This document shows, piece by piece, positions 42,813-54,404 of a stretch of DNA of 64,000 nt. The stretch lies in assembly GCF_030272615.1 (NCBI RefSeq), contig NC_081415.1:372913009-372977008 (forward strand). The letters run 5' to 3'. Position 1 is the first letter of the stretch, and each line of letters opens with the position of its first letter. This DNA is from Cryptomeria japonica (lineage: Eukaryota > Streptophyta > Pinopsida > Cupressales > Cupressaceae). Below the pieces are notes generated by a model that worked only from the letters and a program-made list of their open reading frames with translations, ran no database searches and was not told where the DNA came from. The position numbers and the translations under genes were made by a program.

Positions 42813-43965
42813 TATTGGCATTTTTGATGATTATATTGTGATTGTCATTGATGGACACACACTTGTATTGAGATCATTTTTGTATGTATTAGTTAAAGCT
42901 CAACCAGTACATGTTTCAACTGGTATGATGCATTATAGTCCTTAGACTATTGGTGTTTTGTAGAAAGTGATTACCGATCTGAAGCGGTATGTTGACCCCA
43001 AGCAGTTCGAGGATCTCCAGCGGTGTGAAGGATCAAAGTGGCAAAACACATATTTCCCAATCTTCATTTTGTCAAACCGGCAACCGGTATTCTGCTTGAA
43101 CCAGTATTTTCTATGAATCAGTAATACTATGTGATGAGTTACCAACCGGCATTTTGTGATGAGTTACCATTCACGGATTATTTGACAATGCCAACACTTT
43201 AACGGTGCTTTTTGTGTCATGTTACCAGATATGTTTAGATGCATTTAACCTAGGAAATTATATTGTAATCCTATTGGACTGACATGAAATCTGATTCCTT
43301 TATGAGAACATCATGTCTAGGGTTTTAGGTTGTTGTGAAAGTTAATGTTGTTGCTAGGGTTTAAGGTGGTTGAGGAGTTAGAGAGAGTATGAATGTGTAG
43401 AAGAGTGAAGTAATGCTGGAATGCATTAGGAATGAGCTATCAAGGATCTAATCAAGCAATCTATGCTATTTGCTAGATCACTCACTTGTTGATTACTCAC
43501 ATCTTCGACAAGTATGTAGCCCTTAACCGGGTAGGCCCAAAAGCCTCTTGTAAATCCTCTAACAAGGTGGTTCACATCTATGGATCTAAAATCCTCTAGC
43601 AAGGTAGTCTTTAATCAGAGTTATCTCCTAACAGAGATTGAGATTCCTAACAGGATCTGTTCTGATAAAGAACATTGTAAGACCTTAACTAGTCTGACCT
43701 TAACCGGTCTGGTTCCTAATCTGCAGATAGTTACTTGTGAGTTCCATCTCACCATGGTTTTTCCCATTTGGGTTTCCATGTCAAAATCTCTTATGTTATG
43801 GTGTTTGTGCTTATGTGGGTAAATGCATTATTTGCTATTTGGTTTGCATGTGTGCTAACCGGTTTGTCTGCTAAACTATTTTACCAGTTTACTGTTAGTC
43901 TAGCAAAGTGTTTAAGTGCAAAGATTTTTGGCATACTAATTCACCCCCCCTCTTAGTATTCATCA
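42813..43965 (+). repeat. Element D 5' LTR
   Basis: Starts TATTGGCATTT where the 3' copy has TGTTGGCATTT (the terminal TG is mutated) and ends TAGTATTCATCA. Rich in AACCGGT-type sites, many decayed to AACTGGT or AACCAGT in one copy or the other. Confidence 0.9.
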
Positions 43966-43967
43966 AT

Positions 43968-43980
43968 TGGTATCAAGGCC
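43968..43980 (+). other. Primer binding site of element D
   Basis: TGGTATCAAGGCC, two bases after the LTR. The initiator-Met site is TGGTATCAGAGCC; element E in this window has that sequence exactly, at the same spacing. Confidence 0.85.
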
Positions 43981-44015
43981 TACCTTTCTATAAGTTTAAC
44001 CACTTGGAAAGAGAT

Positions 44016-44837
44016 ATGGGGGAATACACATTGAGGGAACTTACTCATCGACTCACTCAGTCTGAGAAAGCCTATGATGATCTTATGGTCAAATATAAGG
44101 CCTCTCAAGCAAAAAGGAGAGAACATGCTGAAAAGTTGATGGAGCTATCTAAAAATAGTTCTTCTGATGAAGCGGACATGGAAGCCCTAATTTAAGAAGT
44201 AGAAAAGCGTAATGAATCCAATTCCAACCTGAGAAAAGAATTGGAAGGACTAACTATTCGAATGTGTCAAGAGCTTGAGAACCGGAGGAAAGCTGAAGAT
44301 CTAGTCAAAGACAAAGATCATGAAAACTCCAAGTTGAAGCAAGAGATCAGTGCCCTAACTACTCAACTCCATGCAAGAAAAGTGGAAAAGGAAGACATGT
44401 AAGGAGAACTGAACAGTGGCATCTCTGAGAATGAAAACCTGATGGAAACAAATGCTGCTTTTTCCAAAGAACTCTCTGAGTCAAAGGAAACACTTGCTAA
44501 GTTCAACAAGAGTACTGTCAAGCTAGAGAAAAAGCTTGAATCTACCAAACCTGTCAAGAATACTGATGGACTTGGTTATTCTGGTCATGAGGAAGGTGAT
44601 ACCTCTAGTACAAATGCTGGAGCATCAAAGAAACAACCGGCATCAAAGGATAAAGGCAAGCAAAAGTTTAAACCTATTTGCTTTAACTGTCTTAAAAAAG
44701 GACATACTGCCAATGTGTGTAGGAGTAAGGCTTACAATAATTTTCCTTATTTTCTAAATGATAAGCCTAGATCCTATAAATTCAATGGTAACTTTTATGC
44801 ATGCAACAAGTTTGGGCATAGAGTATCTAAATGAAGG
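44016..44837 (+). pseudogene. gag: Element D gag, coiled coil and first zinc knuckle
   Basis: Frame from MGEYTLRELTHRL with stops at about 44193 and 44399 and a TGA at 44832. About 220 residues of heptad-like coiled coil (NSNLRKELEGL, SKLKQEISALTTQL), then a Ser/Lys linker and the knuckle CFNCLKKGHTANVC (CX2CX4HX4C). A second, damaged knuckle ACNKFGHRVSK is cut by the TGA where its last Cys would be. Gag binds and packages element RNA. The long coiled coil fits copia gag of the Sirevirus type (inference). Confidence 0.8.
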
Positions 44838-44925
44838 TCTGTTATGAATAACACTAGAAGATATCCTCAGAGGACCCAAGGAGTTGGTCCTGAACCTTTT
44901 GTGAACCAGAATCACAACCTGTTTA

Positions 44926-45465
44926 ATGCCTTCAATTGGATGGAGAGAAAACTATTTGATCTATCATGGTCATGGTCACATTGCTACAACATGCAGGAGG
45001 AAGAACGACAACATGAATAATGGACCTTGGAGAGCACCTGGATTGGTCTGCTATCACTGTAACAAATTGAGTCACATTGCCAAATTCTGCAGATCAAGAA
45101 AGAAGTGGTGGCTATCAAGAAGTGGTGGCTATCAAGTGGCAATTGGATGGAGAGAAAACTATTTGATCTATCATGGTCATGGTCACATTGCTACAACATG
45201 CAGGAGGAAGAACGGCAACATGAATAATGGACCTTGGAGAGCACCTGGATTGGTCTGCTATCACTGTAACAAATCGAGTCACATTGCCAAATTCTGCAGA
45301 TCAAGAAAGAACATATTTGATGATATACCGGTCACTCCAAAAGGAAATATTGATGTTGACACTATTCAAGTGGATATGAACAAAACTTGTAAGAAGAAAC
45401 CAGCAGTGTTACAAGAAAAACTGGTTTCTGCACCTAGTGTGGAAATATCAGAACCGGCAAACTAA
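44926..45465 (+). pseudogene. gag: Element D gag C-terminal part with duplicated zinc knuckles
   Basis: Entered by a frameshift near 44935. A 207-bp (69-codon) unit starting AATTGGATGGAGAG occurs at 44934 and 45141, each with YHGHGHIATTC (a knuckle lacking its first Cys) and CYHCNKLSHIAKFC or CYHCNKSSHIAKFC (complete CCHC). With the upstream ones, up to six knuckle positions are present. The duplication kept the frame. The tail is NIFDDIPVTPKGNIDVDTIQ and ends at 45465. Confidence 0.8.
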
Positions 45466-45911
45466 ACATCAGAAAAGCTTAGGGGGAGCAAACAGCAAAA
45501 TGGTTTGAACCCCTAGTTTACACTGGTAAAAGACCTTAACTGGTATGTGATACCTATCATTTGGTGGAAGACCAGAAACGGTAAAAGGAAAATTAGGGTT
45601 TATGCCCTAATGGTGGAGCATTAATTGCGATAGGTGAGGAATATGTTTAAAAGGAATATTCAAATCATTTCTCACTATCATTTTTCAAAGAGAAGAAGGT
45701 TTTCAAGTGCAGAGCGATGAAAAAGTGATTTGTGCTATGATTCAGATAAATTTTAGAAACCTTGAAGGAGATTCAAAAGCAAATTGCAAACGATCAAGAG
45801 AAGAACTCAAACCGGTGATTCAGCAACCGACGAAGTGGAAGGCGAAGTGGAATTTGCAAAGCCCTAAATTCTCAATTTTCGAAAGGTATTTCTCGAGCTT
45901 TCTATTTTGTC
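45466..45911 (+). other. Element D junction between gag and second ORF
   Basis: CTTAGGGGGAGC at about 45477 is a PPT-like tract. ACTGGT/ACCGGT-type sites follow, then AT-rich sequence. pol would be expected here in a complete copia element. A 74-codon frame at 45707-45931 has no domain. Confidence 0.5.
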
Positions 45912-48900
45912 ATGGCTTCCGCATCGCATGATAGTTCTAGTGTAACTGTCGATTCTATGGACTTCATTCAAAGAAAATCAAAATATAATGCTTTGTCACA
46001 AGTACCGGATAGGGTTATAGTAGAAGAAGGGATTTTAGATTATATAGACTACAAAATCAAAGACTTAGGGTCTCTTGTGATCCATTCACAGCTAGGTCTA
46101 TTATGTGGGAAGGATAAAAAGATCAAACTGGAATATAGCATTTTGGAGAAGAAGAAACTTCACAATGCGGTTTACTTCCTGGAGGATTTCATAGATGACC
46201 ACATTAGAATCATTCTAAGTAGAGTTCATGGTGACAAGATGTACCTAGAGAGAACACATGATATCAATCCATAAGCTATTCATGTTGTCACCGGTTTCTG
46301 CAATATAGGGGAAGTGACAGCCCTAAGGAAGATCAACAAGAAGGAAATGTCCAAGTTCACTGGTTCAGTGAGCGATTCATGAGGAATGACTATTAATTCC
46401 ATCAAGGATGACCTCGTGAAATATGCATGTATGGTGATTGGATACCGGACGTTCTTAGCCAACAGAATTAACTTTGTATCTGTTGCAGCGGTAAATGCCG
46501 CTTACCGAATGATCAAGGAAGATGCATCATTCGACCTCTCCACTAGTATGCAAAGGCAACTCCTGTTGAATCTGAAATCAATCAAACAGGATAATGCATT
46601 GAAGTTCAAGTTTGGTTAGCTACTGGTCAGATTATTCTTTTATTTCCAAGGATACTTCCTAGGAGTGGGAGACATTCAGTGGTTTGTGGACCAACCAGTT
46701 ACCAAGTAGACCAAAGAAAGTCTACAAATAGTCAGAACCAGCTACCCTGATGTTCTGAACAAGTACTTTGATGAGTTCAGAGGCAAGAGGAGCCTGGGGA
46801 TGAGGATATCCGGTGACATAGTCAAGAAGTATGAAGATGATATCTGCTTTATCATCAAAGTTGATTAATGCATAATGGAGGCCTTTGAGCCCAAACAGGA
46901 AGAAGTGGAGCCTATGGGCTATGAGGTGATGTATGATATGCTAGACAGGTATGCCTCTACCCTAATTGCCTCACCCCTAGATCCCAAGGCAAAGAGAACC
47001 GACACCTATCTGGAAAGGGTTGCACCGGTTGAAGAACCTCCTGAAAAGAAAGGAAAGGCAGTGCCTTCGGCATCGACACCAGTAATGACAGCCAGTCCCA
47101 AAGTGACCAAGCGGTCACCTACCAAAGTCTTTGAGAGAAAGAGGGAGACAAGGAATGCCTCACCAGACTCAGAAGAAACTGTCTGAGGAAAAACCTAAGA
47201 AGACAAGACAAGTAAAGAAAAAGACAAAGAATGAACCGACATCATTGGCACCGGTAAATATTGACATCTCCTCCTACAAACCTTTGACACATTGTCAAAG
47301 AACTATCAAAAACATTAGGAGAAAAGTGTTGAATGATTTGATTGATTGTTTTGATGATTTCAATGATGATGAAAAAGAAGAAATTGAAAAAGAAATCATT
47401 AAGTATTTATGTGTTAATGATTGGTCACCCTCAGAAATTAGATCTGAGACACCGAATTCTTTGTATAAGTCCCTAGATAATAAATGGCGCATTGCCATAA
47501 ACAAAGAATAGGAAATTAGGAAGAAAGTTTTTGCTCAATACTTTGCTAACCTATCCAATTCAGAGTTATTTGATGTCATCAACCAAAATAAAGGACTCTT
47601 CTTCACCAAAAGAAGAAGACTCTGGTTGTTGGAAAGAAGAAGACTCTGGTTGTTGGAAGGAAGAATTGATGATGTTGCAAAAGACACTCATCTGCATATG
47701 ACAACAACGGTTCATACCCATAAAGTGCTTCAAGCTAGCAAGAAGACTGAACAAGAACTGGCAGTGCCAGAACTGGATGAGGTGTTTGATGATGAAGGAA
47801 ATCTGGTTGTTGAACCTATCGACACTATTGATGTTGATGCTCTAGATGGAGAGGATGTTGCTCAGGGTACACCATCGGAAGCAATAGGACATGAGAAGCA
47901 GGTAGAACATGAAGTAAAGTAAAAGGAAACTGAGGACAAAAAGGAGGAAGCAAAGAAGCAAGCGGAGAAGAAGAAAGCAAAAGAGGAGAAGAAGAAGAAG
48001 GATGAAGAGGAGAAAAAGAAGAAGGATGAAGAGGAGAAGAAGAAGAAGGATGAAGAGGAGAAAAAGAAGAAGGATGAAGAGGAGAAGAAGAAGAAAGAAG
48101 AGGACAAGAAGAAGGAGGATGAAGAGGAGAAGAAGAAGAAGGAAGAGGACAAGAAGAAGAAGGAAAAATATGAGGAGAAATGGAAACAAGAAGAATAGAC
48201 AAAAGAAGAAGAGAAGAAAAGAAAAGAAGAGGAAGAAGAGAAAAAGAAACAAGAAGATGCAAGGAAGAAGAAAGAGGAAGAGGATGAGAAGAAGAGAAAG
48301 GAAGAGGAGAAGCGGAAGGAAGTAGAAAAGAAGAAGGAAGAGGAAGATAAGGCAGAGGAAAAGAGGAAAGAAATGGAGAAGAAGAAGGCAGAGGAGGATA
48401 AGGAAGAGGAAAAGACAAAAGAAGTGGAGAAGAAGAAGGCAGAGGAGGACAAGGAAGCAAAAGTGGCAAAGAGCACACAGATGGAGACTCCTAAGGCAAC
48501 CAGTAGTCAAGCCAAACCGGCTAACCTCACCAGTCCTATTGACCTTCAGTCTGCAAGTGAAATGGAGCTACCGCAGAGCATCAAGGTTGCTCAAGAACAC
48601 CTTGAAGTGATACAGAGGAAAAAGGAGCAAGATGTGATCCAAGTAGTGGTGGACACTCTTACTGGTTTGTTACCCGACACGAACCTTCCCAACACTAATT
48701 CATCATTGGCCCAATGGAAGCTCCTATGCACAGTAGTGGATGATCAAGTGTAGAGCTTAGAGGAGGTAGCAGAGGCAAATGCCAAGAAAGAGCATCAAAA
48801 GGCTCTCAACATTGCCCTAGTGAAGAAGCTTAATGAGCTCTGGTCTGAACTGCAAAAAGCACATATGGATATAAGGAATTCTCTAGATGAGAGGAATCTT

Positions 48901-49098
48901 CTACTCAGCAAGATTTGCCAACCCCATCTGTTCTATGATGATGTGCTTTCACAGAAGCAAAAGCTTCAATCTGATTTACAGTCATACATGAGCACCTTCA
49001 AGCTGCCATATGACTCCTTTACAACTTATGGGCAAACCGTTCATTGGTTTCATATCCAGTCTACCAAAATAGAGCATGAGATCAACACCCAGTCATGA
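45912..49098 (+). pseudogene. Element D second ORF, about 1060 codons, unknown family, decayed
   Basis: Starts MASASHDSSSVTVDSMDF. Frame 0 runs from 45912 to about 47186 with stops at 46274, 46379, 46619, 46710 and 46867; frame +1 then runs to 49098 with stops at 47511, 47922, 48198 and 48753. N-terminal about 320 codons look helical and globular (KDDLVKYACMVIGYRTFLAN, SMQRQLLLNLKSIKQ). Then comes a basic/Pro region, a short helical domain (RTIKNIRRKVLNDLIDCFDD), an acidic part, a Lys/Glu repeat region (47923-48480) and a C-terminal helical domain (LNELWSELQKAHMDIRNSLD). I recognise no named family. The position resembles the extra env-like ORF of some Sireviruses, but no signal peptide or membrane segment is evident. 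Confidence 0.65.
47923..48480 (+). repeat. Lys/Glu-rich coding repeat in element D ORF
   Basis: Imperfect repeats of 24-27 bp coding KKKDEEEKKKKDEEEKK-type sequence, predicted as a long single helix or coiled coil. It produces long spurious Ser/Phe/Leu-rich frames on the - strand. A separate 27-bp direct repeat (AGAAGAAGACTCTGGTTGTTGG) is at 47607-47660. Confidence 0.85.
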
Positions 49099-49596
49099 GA
49101 TTTGTAGGAGCTACAACTGGTTCTACTCCCACATCTGCAAATACTTCAGAAGTGCTATCTTAATCTGGATGCCTTAATGGAAACACAAGAGATGAGCACA
49201 ATAGACGCCATGGAAGAATAGGTCTCCCAAATGCAGACAGAGAAAGAAGTAGCCACCTCCCTACTTGAGTCCTGGTCTATATCTATGAAACAATTTCTGT
49301 AGGACTTTAAATATGTTTTTGACAAGTTTTATTCTTTACTGTCATAAACACTTATCATTTTAATGAAACATGGGTTAGTCTATAATATTATTTTTGTCAT
49401 TGTTGGCAAAGGGGGAGAAGTATAAATTTTGAAAGTTTTAATGTATACTTTCATGTTATTTCTATTAAGAAGTAGTATACATTGTATTTTCTACAAAAGG
49501 GATAGTGTATATGCTTAGGGGGAGTAATCTTGATTCTAGCATATTTATGTTGTAAAACACTTAGATGTCAAAATTTCCTAAGTGTTGCCATCAATG
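49099..49596 (+). other. Element D 3' untranslated part
   Basis: No gene. PPT-like AAAGGGGGAGAAG at about 49408 (preceded by TGTTGGCA, the LTR-start sequence) and TTAGGGGGAGTAA at about 49515. Confidence 0.6.
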
Positions 49597-49610
49597 CCAA
49601 AGGGGGAGAT
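49597..49610 (+). other. Polypurine tract of element D
   Basis: CCAAAGGGGGAGAT directly before the TGTTGGCA start of the 3' LTR. Confidence 0.85.
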
Positions 49611-50760
49611 TGTTGGCATTTTTTATGATAAAGTTGTGATTGTCATTGATGGACACCCACTTGCATTGAGATCATTTTTGTATGTATTAGTTAAAGCCCA
49701 ACCGGTACATGTTCCAACCGGTATGATGCATTATAGTCATTAGACTATTGGTGTTTTGCAAAAAGTGATTACTGATCTGAAGTGGTATATTGACCCCAAG
49801 CAGTTCAAGGATCTCAAGCGGTATGAAGGATCAAAGCGGCAGAACACATATTTCCCAATCTTCATTTTGTCAAACCGGCAACTGGTATTCTGCTTGAACT
49901 GGTATTTTGTATGAACCGGTAATACTCTGTGATGAGTTACCAACCGGCATTTTGTGATGAGTTACCATCCACCAATTATTTGACGGTGCCGACACTTTAA
50001 TGGTGCTTTTTCTGTCATGTTACCAGATACGTCTAGATGCATTGAACCTAAGAAATTGTATTGTAATCCTATTGGACCAACATGAAATCTAATTCCTTTA
50101 TAAGGACATCATGTCTAGGGTTTTAGGTTGTTGCAAAAGTTGATGTTGTTGCTAGGGTTTAAGGTGGTTGAGGAGTTAGAGAAAGTATGAATGTGTAGAA
50201 GACTGAAGTAATGCTAGAATGCATTAGGAACGAGCTATCAAGGATCTAATCAAGCAATCTATGCTATTTTCTATATCACTCACTTGTTGATTACTCACAT
50301 CTTCAACAAGTCTGTAGCCCTTAACCAAGTAGGCCCAAAAGCCTCTTGTAAATCCTCGAACAAGGTGGTTCACATCTGTGGATCTAAAACCCTCTAGCAA
50401 GGTAGTCTTTAATCAGAATTATCTCCTAATAGAGATTGAGATTCCTAACAGGATATGTTTTGGTAAAGAACATTGTAAGACCTTAACTGGTCTGACCTTA
50501 ACCAGTCTGGTTCCTATTCTGCAGATAGTTACTTGTGAGTTCCATCTCACTGTGGTTTTTCCCATTTGGGTTTCCACGTCAAAATCTCTTATGTTATGGT
50601 GTTTGTACTTCTATGGGTAAATGCATTATTTTCTATTTGCTAAACTATTTTACCGGTTTGTCTGCTAAACTATTTTACCGGTTTACTGTTAGTCTAGCAA
50701 AGTGTTTAAGTGCAAAGATTTTTGGCATACTAATTCACCCCCACCTCTTAGTATTCATCA
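49611..50760 (+). repeat. Element D 3' LTR
   Basis: TGTTGGCATT...GTATTCATCA, 1150 bp. About 80 differences from the 5' LTR by eye, most of them C/T or G/A, often within ACCGGT-like or CAGCGG-like sites. Confidence 0.9.
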
Positions 50761-51444
50761 AACCTTTACCCTCTAAGGTAACCATGAGGTCTTCTCAAGC
50801 ATTTAATGCTTCTTACCTCTCCTCTCAAGCAATCTTATGTTGACAACTATCACCATTTCATTGGTGAGAATTGCAAACATGGATTGATAACTTTCAATCC
50901 TGACCCTTGATTAGATCCTTCAATCTTGACCATCCATTGCCCTATTTTTCCTTTAAATAGAGCTCTCATTCCTCCATTTCTATCATGCAAGTCTTTAGCA
51001 TCATACATATACTTAATTTTAGCCTCTCTTTGAAATAGAAATTAATCTAATAAGCATCTTAGAGTATTTCTATTATCATTAGCTTAAATCATATAACTAG
51101 TATATCATGTTAGGATAGTATTTTTAACTAACCTTGTCATCTTACTATCTAGTTTAGTTCATTTACTAGAATCATGCATAAATAGGATGCATTCATACTA
51201 AATTCGATCAAAAGCATCCCTCGTTCTTGCATTCATCATCTCTAAGTCACTTTGCTCAGTGATCTAGGAGCAAAGACATTGGCTTGAGGGACCTTGTGAG
51301 ATAGAGAATCATGGAACACTCCTTGGGAAGTTGATCCATTCCTCATGGCTCCATAACTTGCACCAAGAGTCCCATGGGTGTGTGGGAAAGTCCTTGAAAT
51401 ATTTTCACATTTTGGATTTCATCGAACCACTTTTCCCACATACA
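50761..51444 (+). repeat. 3' LTR of element C, part 2
   Basis: Matches 2008-2670 of the 5' LTR with about 31 differences in 663 bases by eye. Begins with the right AACCT duplication of element D (50761-50765) and ends CCCACATACA. Confidence 0.9.
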
Positions 51445-51449
51445 TTACC

Positions 51450-52011
51450 ATGCAATTCTTAGTTCCATAGCCTGAAATAATAATAGAGTCATTAAAACCT
51501 CTCGCAGGTTAAGTAGTGGAAGGGGACACATGTTTGCATCTGTTAATAACTTAAACTCTAACATAAAACACAAAGAAAGCTATAATGACCATTAGATTAG
51601 TATTTTTGAAATTCTCCCATGGTTAGGGTTCTTTTTGCTTTATTTCCTATATTGACTAAAGTTTTTGGCTAACATCACGGAATTGAAATTAACGTTTAAT
51701 GTCTATAGCGAAGATCAAGCAATGGTATAATTTATAATATTAAGTAAACAATGGGAAATCCAAAAGAGCTCATATGAACCCATTGGAGGCATATAAATTG
51801 GTACAATATTTGGATTTCACAGGTGATTCTTGTAGCGAAGCAGGTAGGTACCTTTGATCTCACTCACTATTTTGAATGAAAAATGGTTAAATTAGTGACA
51901 AAAGTTTGAATTGATTTTAATTAGCTTAAGATTTCAAGATATGCATGTACTAGTATATAGCACTTAGCAGTAATTCAAGAAATTTCGGTAGGAAGCCAAG
52001 AAATAGATGAC
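51450..52011. other. Right flank of element C, unassigned
   Basis: TTACC (51445-51449) is the right target duplication of C. After it comes AT-rich sequence with no gene recognised. Confidence 0.5.
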
Positions 52012-53391
52012 ATGGCCACACGAAAAATGGAATTTAAGAGGGAATTTGAGTGGAAATTTCTGCAAGTTATACCCAATACCAGATTTTATCTAGACATCCA
52101 TTTGGGGGATTTAAGTCTTGAGGACATTATTGACAGAATGAGGGAACCAATCATGACAAAAGAAATGCAGAATATAGAAAGAAGTGGTTTAATTCAAGTC
52201 GCGAGGTTTCCTATTGCAGTAGAAGCTCATGAGTTGGTTAAGCAATGTATCCAACATTATGATTCCGAGTCAAGGCAGGTAGTCTTTAAACATAGGATAT
52301 ATGCATATTTAACACCTGGTGGGTTGAAAGAACTATTAGGGATTCTCACTACTCTAGCATGGATAGATAGAACTAGGGAATCTATAGAGCAAGATTTTAA
52401 TAAGTCTAGGGAGGCTTGCAAAAGGAAGATAAGAGAAGAATGGTACATTAAGAAGAAAGGCAAGGTATTATCTAAATTTCCTAACATAGTGTTGAGAACA
52501 AATTTACATCCAGAAGTGGTCGCAACAATCACATTTCTGAGTAGGATCGTTGGCCTGGAGATCAGTGGCCAATTTCATGGGTGGATGTTCAGCTATATAC
52601 AAAGTGTAAGGCAAAATTCAGGTGCATTTGACTGGGAAAAGTTTATTCATGACTCCATTTACCATTATATAGTGGAGACCTTTGGGAATTTCTATATGTC
52701 ATCCTATTTAGTATATGCATGTGTTGTTAAATAAAATATTCAGGGATTGAATACTGTAGGTGTTCTAGGCACTATAGCAGGGCAAAATCTAGTGTATGTT
52801 TACTACCCACAACTCAAGAAGGATGAAGCCATATTAAATTATAAGGAGGTTAATGATTACTTCATAATGAAGATTGCCCGAGAGTTAGAAGGGAGACCCA
52901 AAGAGAGGGTACCTAAGGAAGTGAAAGATGTAATTCAATACTTTGGAGGATGGTATATACAGTTCCCTACTTGGTCTTATTTAAGAGAACAAGGGTTTTT
53001 GGGACAACCTTTTAAGTTTCCATGATATCCTTTAATCTAGGCATGATTGACAGAATATTATAAAAAAATGGAGTAGTTTCATAATACTTATTTGAGTTCA
53101 CATAGAAAATTGGGGTTTAAGTTCCCGGTAAAGATGGGGGATTTAATATGCGGGTTGTTGGTGCCCAAAAATGGGTTTACACTAACTCAAAGGCAGAGAC
53201 CAAGTTGTTTTCTCCTGATAATATCTATGGAAAGCCACTTCCAACTATTTAATATTCTTCAGACTTGGACCAACAATGACAAGGATGCTAGATCCTTCTA
53301 CGCTTTAGGCTCTGCAAAACTAGGGAGGGTGATCCCCATGCTTATTTGTGATTTTATGCCACACTCACAAATCATGCATGAAATTAATTAG
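52012..53391 (+). pseudogene. Uncharacterised ORF set F, N-terminal part
   Basis: Three frames in register (52012-52734, 52747-53025, 53092-53391) form one region of about 460 codons with a few stops. It starts MATRKMEFKREFEWKFLQV. Mostly helical content, with HGWMFSYIQSVRQNSGAFDW, EKFIHDSIYHYIVETF and FYMSSYLVYACV, then VYVYYPQLKKDEAILNYKE and FGGWYIQFPTWSYLREQGF. No domain that I can name; the Trp/Tyr-rich helical pattern recalls plant transposon-associated proteins (weak inference). It may continue in 59608-61512 if 53.5-59 kb is a later insertion. Confidence 0.5.
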
Positions 53392-54404
53392 ATAATCTCA
53401 TATAATGACTCAACAATAAGGGAAACTGCTCAAGAATGGCAAATTCCTCAGTGATCCTCAACCCATTTGGAGCATGAGATGACTAATACATATGATAACG
53501 TTCATATAAAATGAAAGTATTCTGATTTTCAACTAGTTATAGCAAACCAGTGGTGATTTCGAATAGTAAATAAATACCTAGGCATTCACTTAACTATGAT
53601 CAGTTCCTTAGTCCATTGGGTACGTGAATTCATATTGCATTAGACTGTACTTCTGACAGAATTTATCTAACAACATAAAATCAAAGATAATATTGCCTTA
53701 CAATATATCATATTTGTAATCCCCACCCAAAACTACTTATCAAAATCCCTTTAAAGACCCCTATCACTCTACAATTTTATTCGAGCATTTAATTGACCTA
53801 TTAGACCAAATCATGAACAAAAGTTTACACACACCACAATAGTGCAATGAATGATAAAATCCTTGATAATATGCATTCAAAACATGATATAACAATACAT
53901 TGGAGAGAAATGGGTTTATATCATATATTCATTCATTAATTCCACTATCTCTATAAGAATACAATTCATACATAACTCCTTCAAGAACCTGCCAAAATCA
54001 TAGACACAAGACTCTTTTCTATTTTTTGCTCTATAAAATAACCTCTTACAATCATTTTGTTTCACCTAGACTTTGCTATTTGGAAACAGAAATTTGGAAC
54101 ACATAAGGGACCAAAATTCTGAGCCCCGTCTCATAGCCCTGAATTCCCTTTTATAAAAAACAAGGGAGCAAACAAGCTTCAGGCCAGAGGAGACACCTGT
54201 CATCTAAGAATTACTATGCATAACCACATTCTATTATACAAAACAATCATCCTCGAACTTGCTTATACTGGATCAAAATTTGCAGCCACCTTCTTCAAAA
54301 CTCATGATGAAAATTACCCCCATCTTGTCTTACGGGTTGCAAAATATTTGTCACTAGAAAAAAAAAATAGCTATGCAAACAGTTTATAGCTTTCTATTCA
54401 TCAT
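53392..54404. other. Non-coding between ORF sets F and G
   Basis: AT-rich; the F frame fades by about 53580 and the G set has its 3' end near 54405. No repeat pair or gene seen. Confidence 0.45.

Larger units (their letters stand above)
42813..50760 (+). mobile_element. Element D: copia/Sirevirus-like LTR element with pol replaced by a second ORF
   Basis: LTRs of 1153 and 1150 bp, exact 5-bp target duplication, initiator-Met-type PBS, CCHC gag and a GGGGGAG PPT. No protease, integrase or RT is seen between gag and the 3' LTR; a decayed ORF of about 1060 codons with a long Lys/Glu coiled coil lies there instead. Several internal GGGGGAG tracts are a Sirevirus trait (family knowledge). The LTRs differ at about 7% of positions by eye. 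Confidence 0.9.
786..51444 (+). mobile_element. Element C: Ty3/gypsy LTR retrotransposon, Tat-type, degenerate, hosting three nested insertions
   Basis: Order on the + strand: LTR, PBS, long leader, gag, protease with G-patch, RT, RNase H, second RNase H-like region, integrase, antisense PMD ORF, PPT, LTR. This is the gag-pol order of Ty3/gypsy. No chromodomain is visible after the integrase. The second RNase H and G-patch point to the Tat lineage (established knowledge of that lineage; assignment inferred). Removing A (10.7 kb), B (13.9 kb) and D (7.9 kb) leaves roughly 18 kb. All coding parts carry in-frame stops and frameshifts, so C is not autonomous now. The two LTRs differ at about 4-5% of aligned bases by eye, plus several large indels. 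Confidence 0.88.

Noticed and set aside
47825-48510. Three long - strand frames rich in Ser, Phe and Leu (204-222 codons)
   Set aside because: They are the reverse strand of the Lys/Glu-coding repeat in element D. Low-complexity GAAGAAGAAG-type DNA gives open frames on the other strand by composition.
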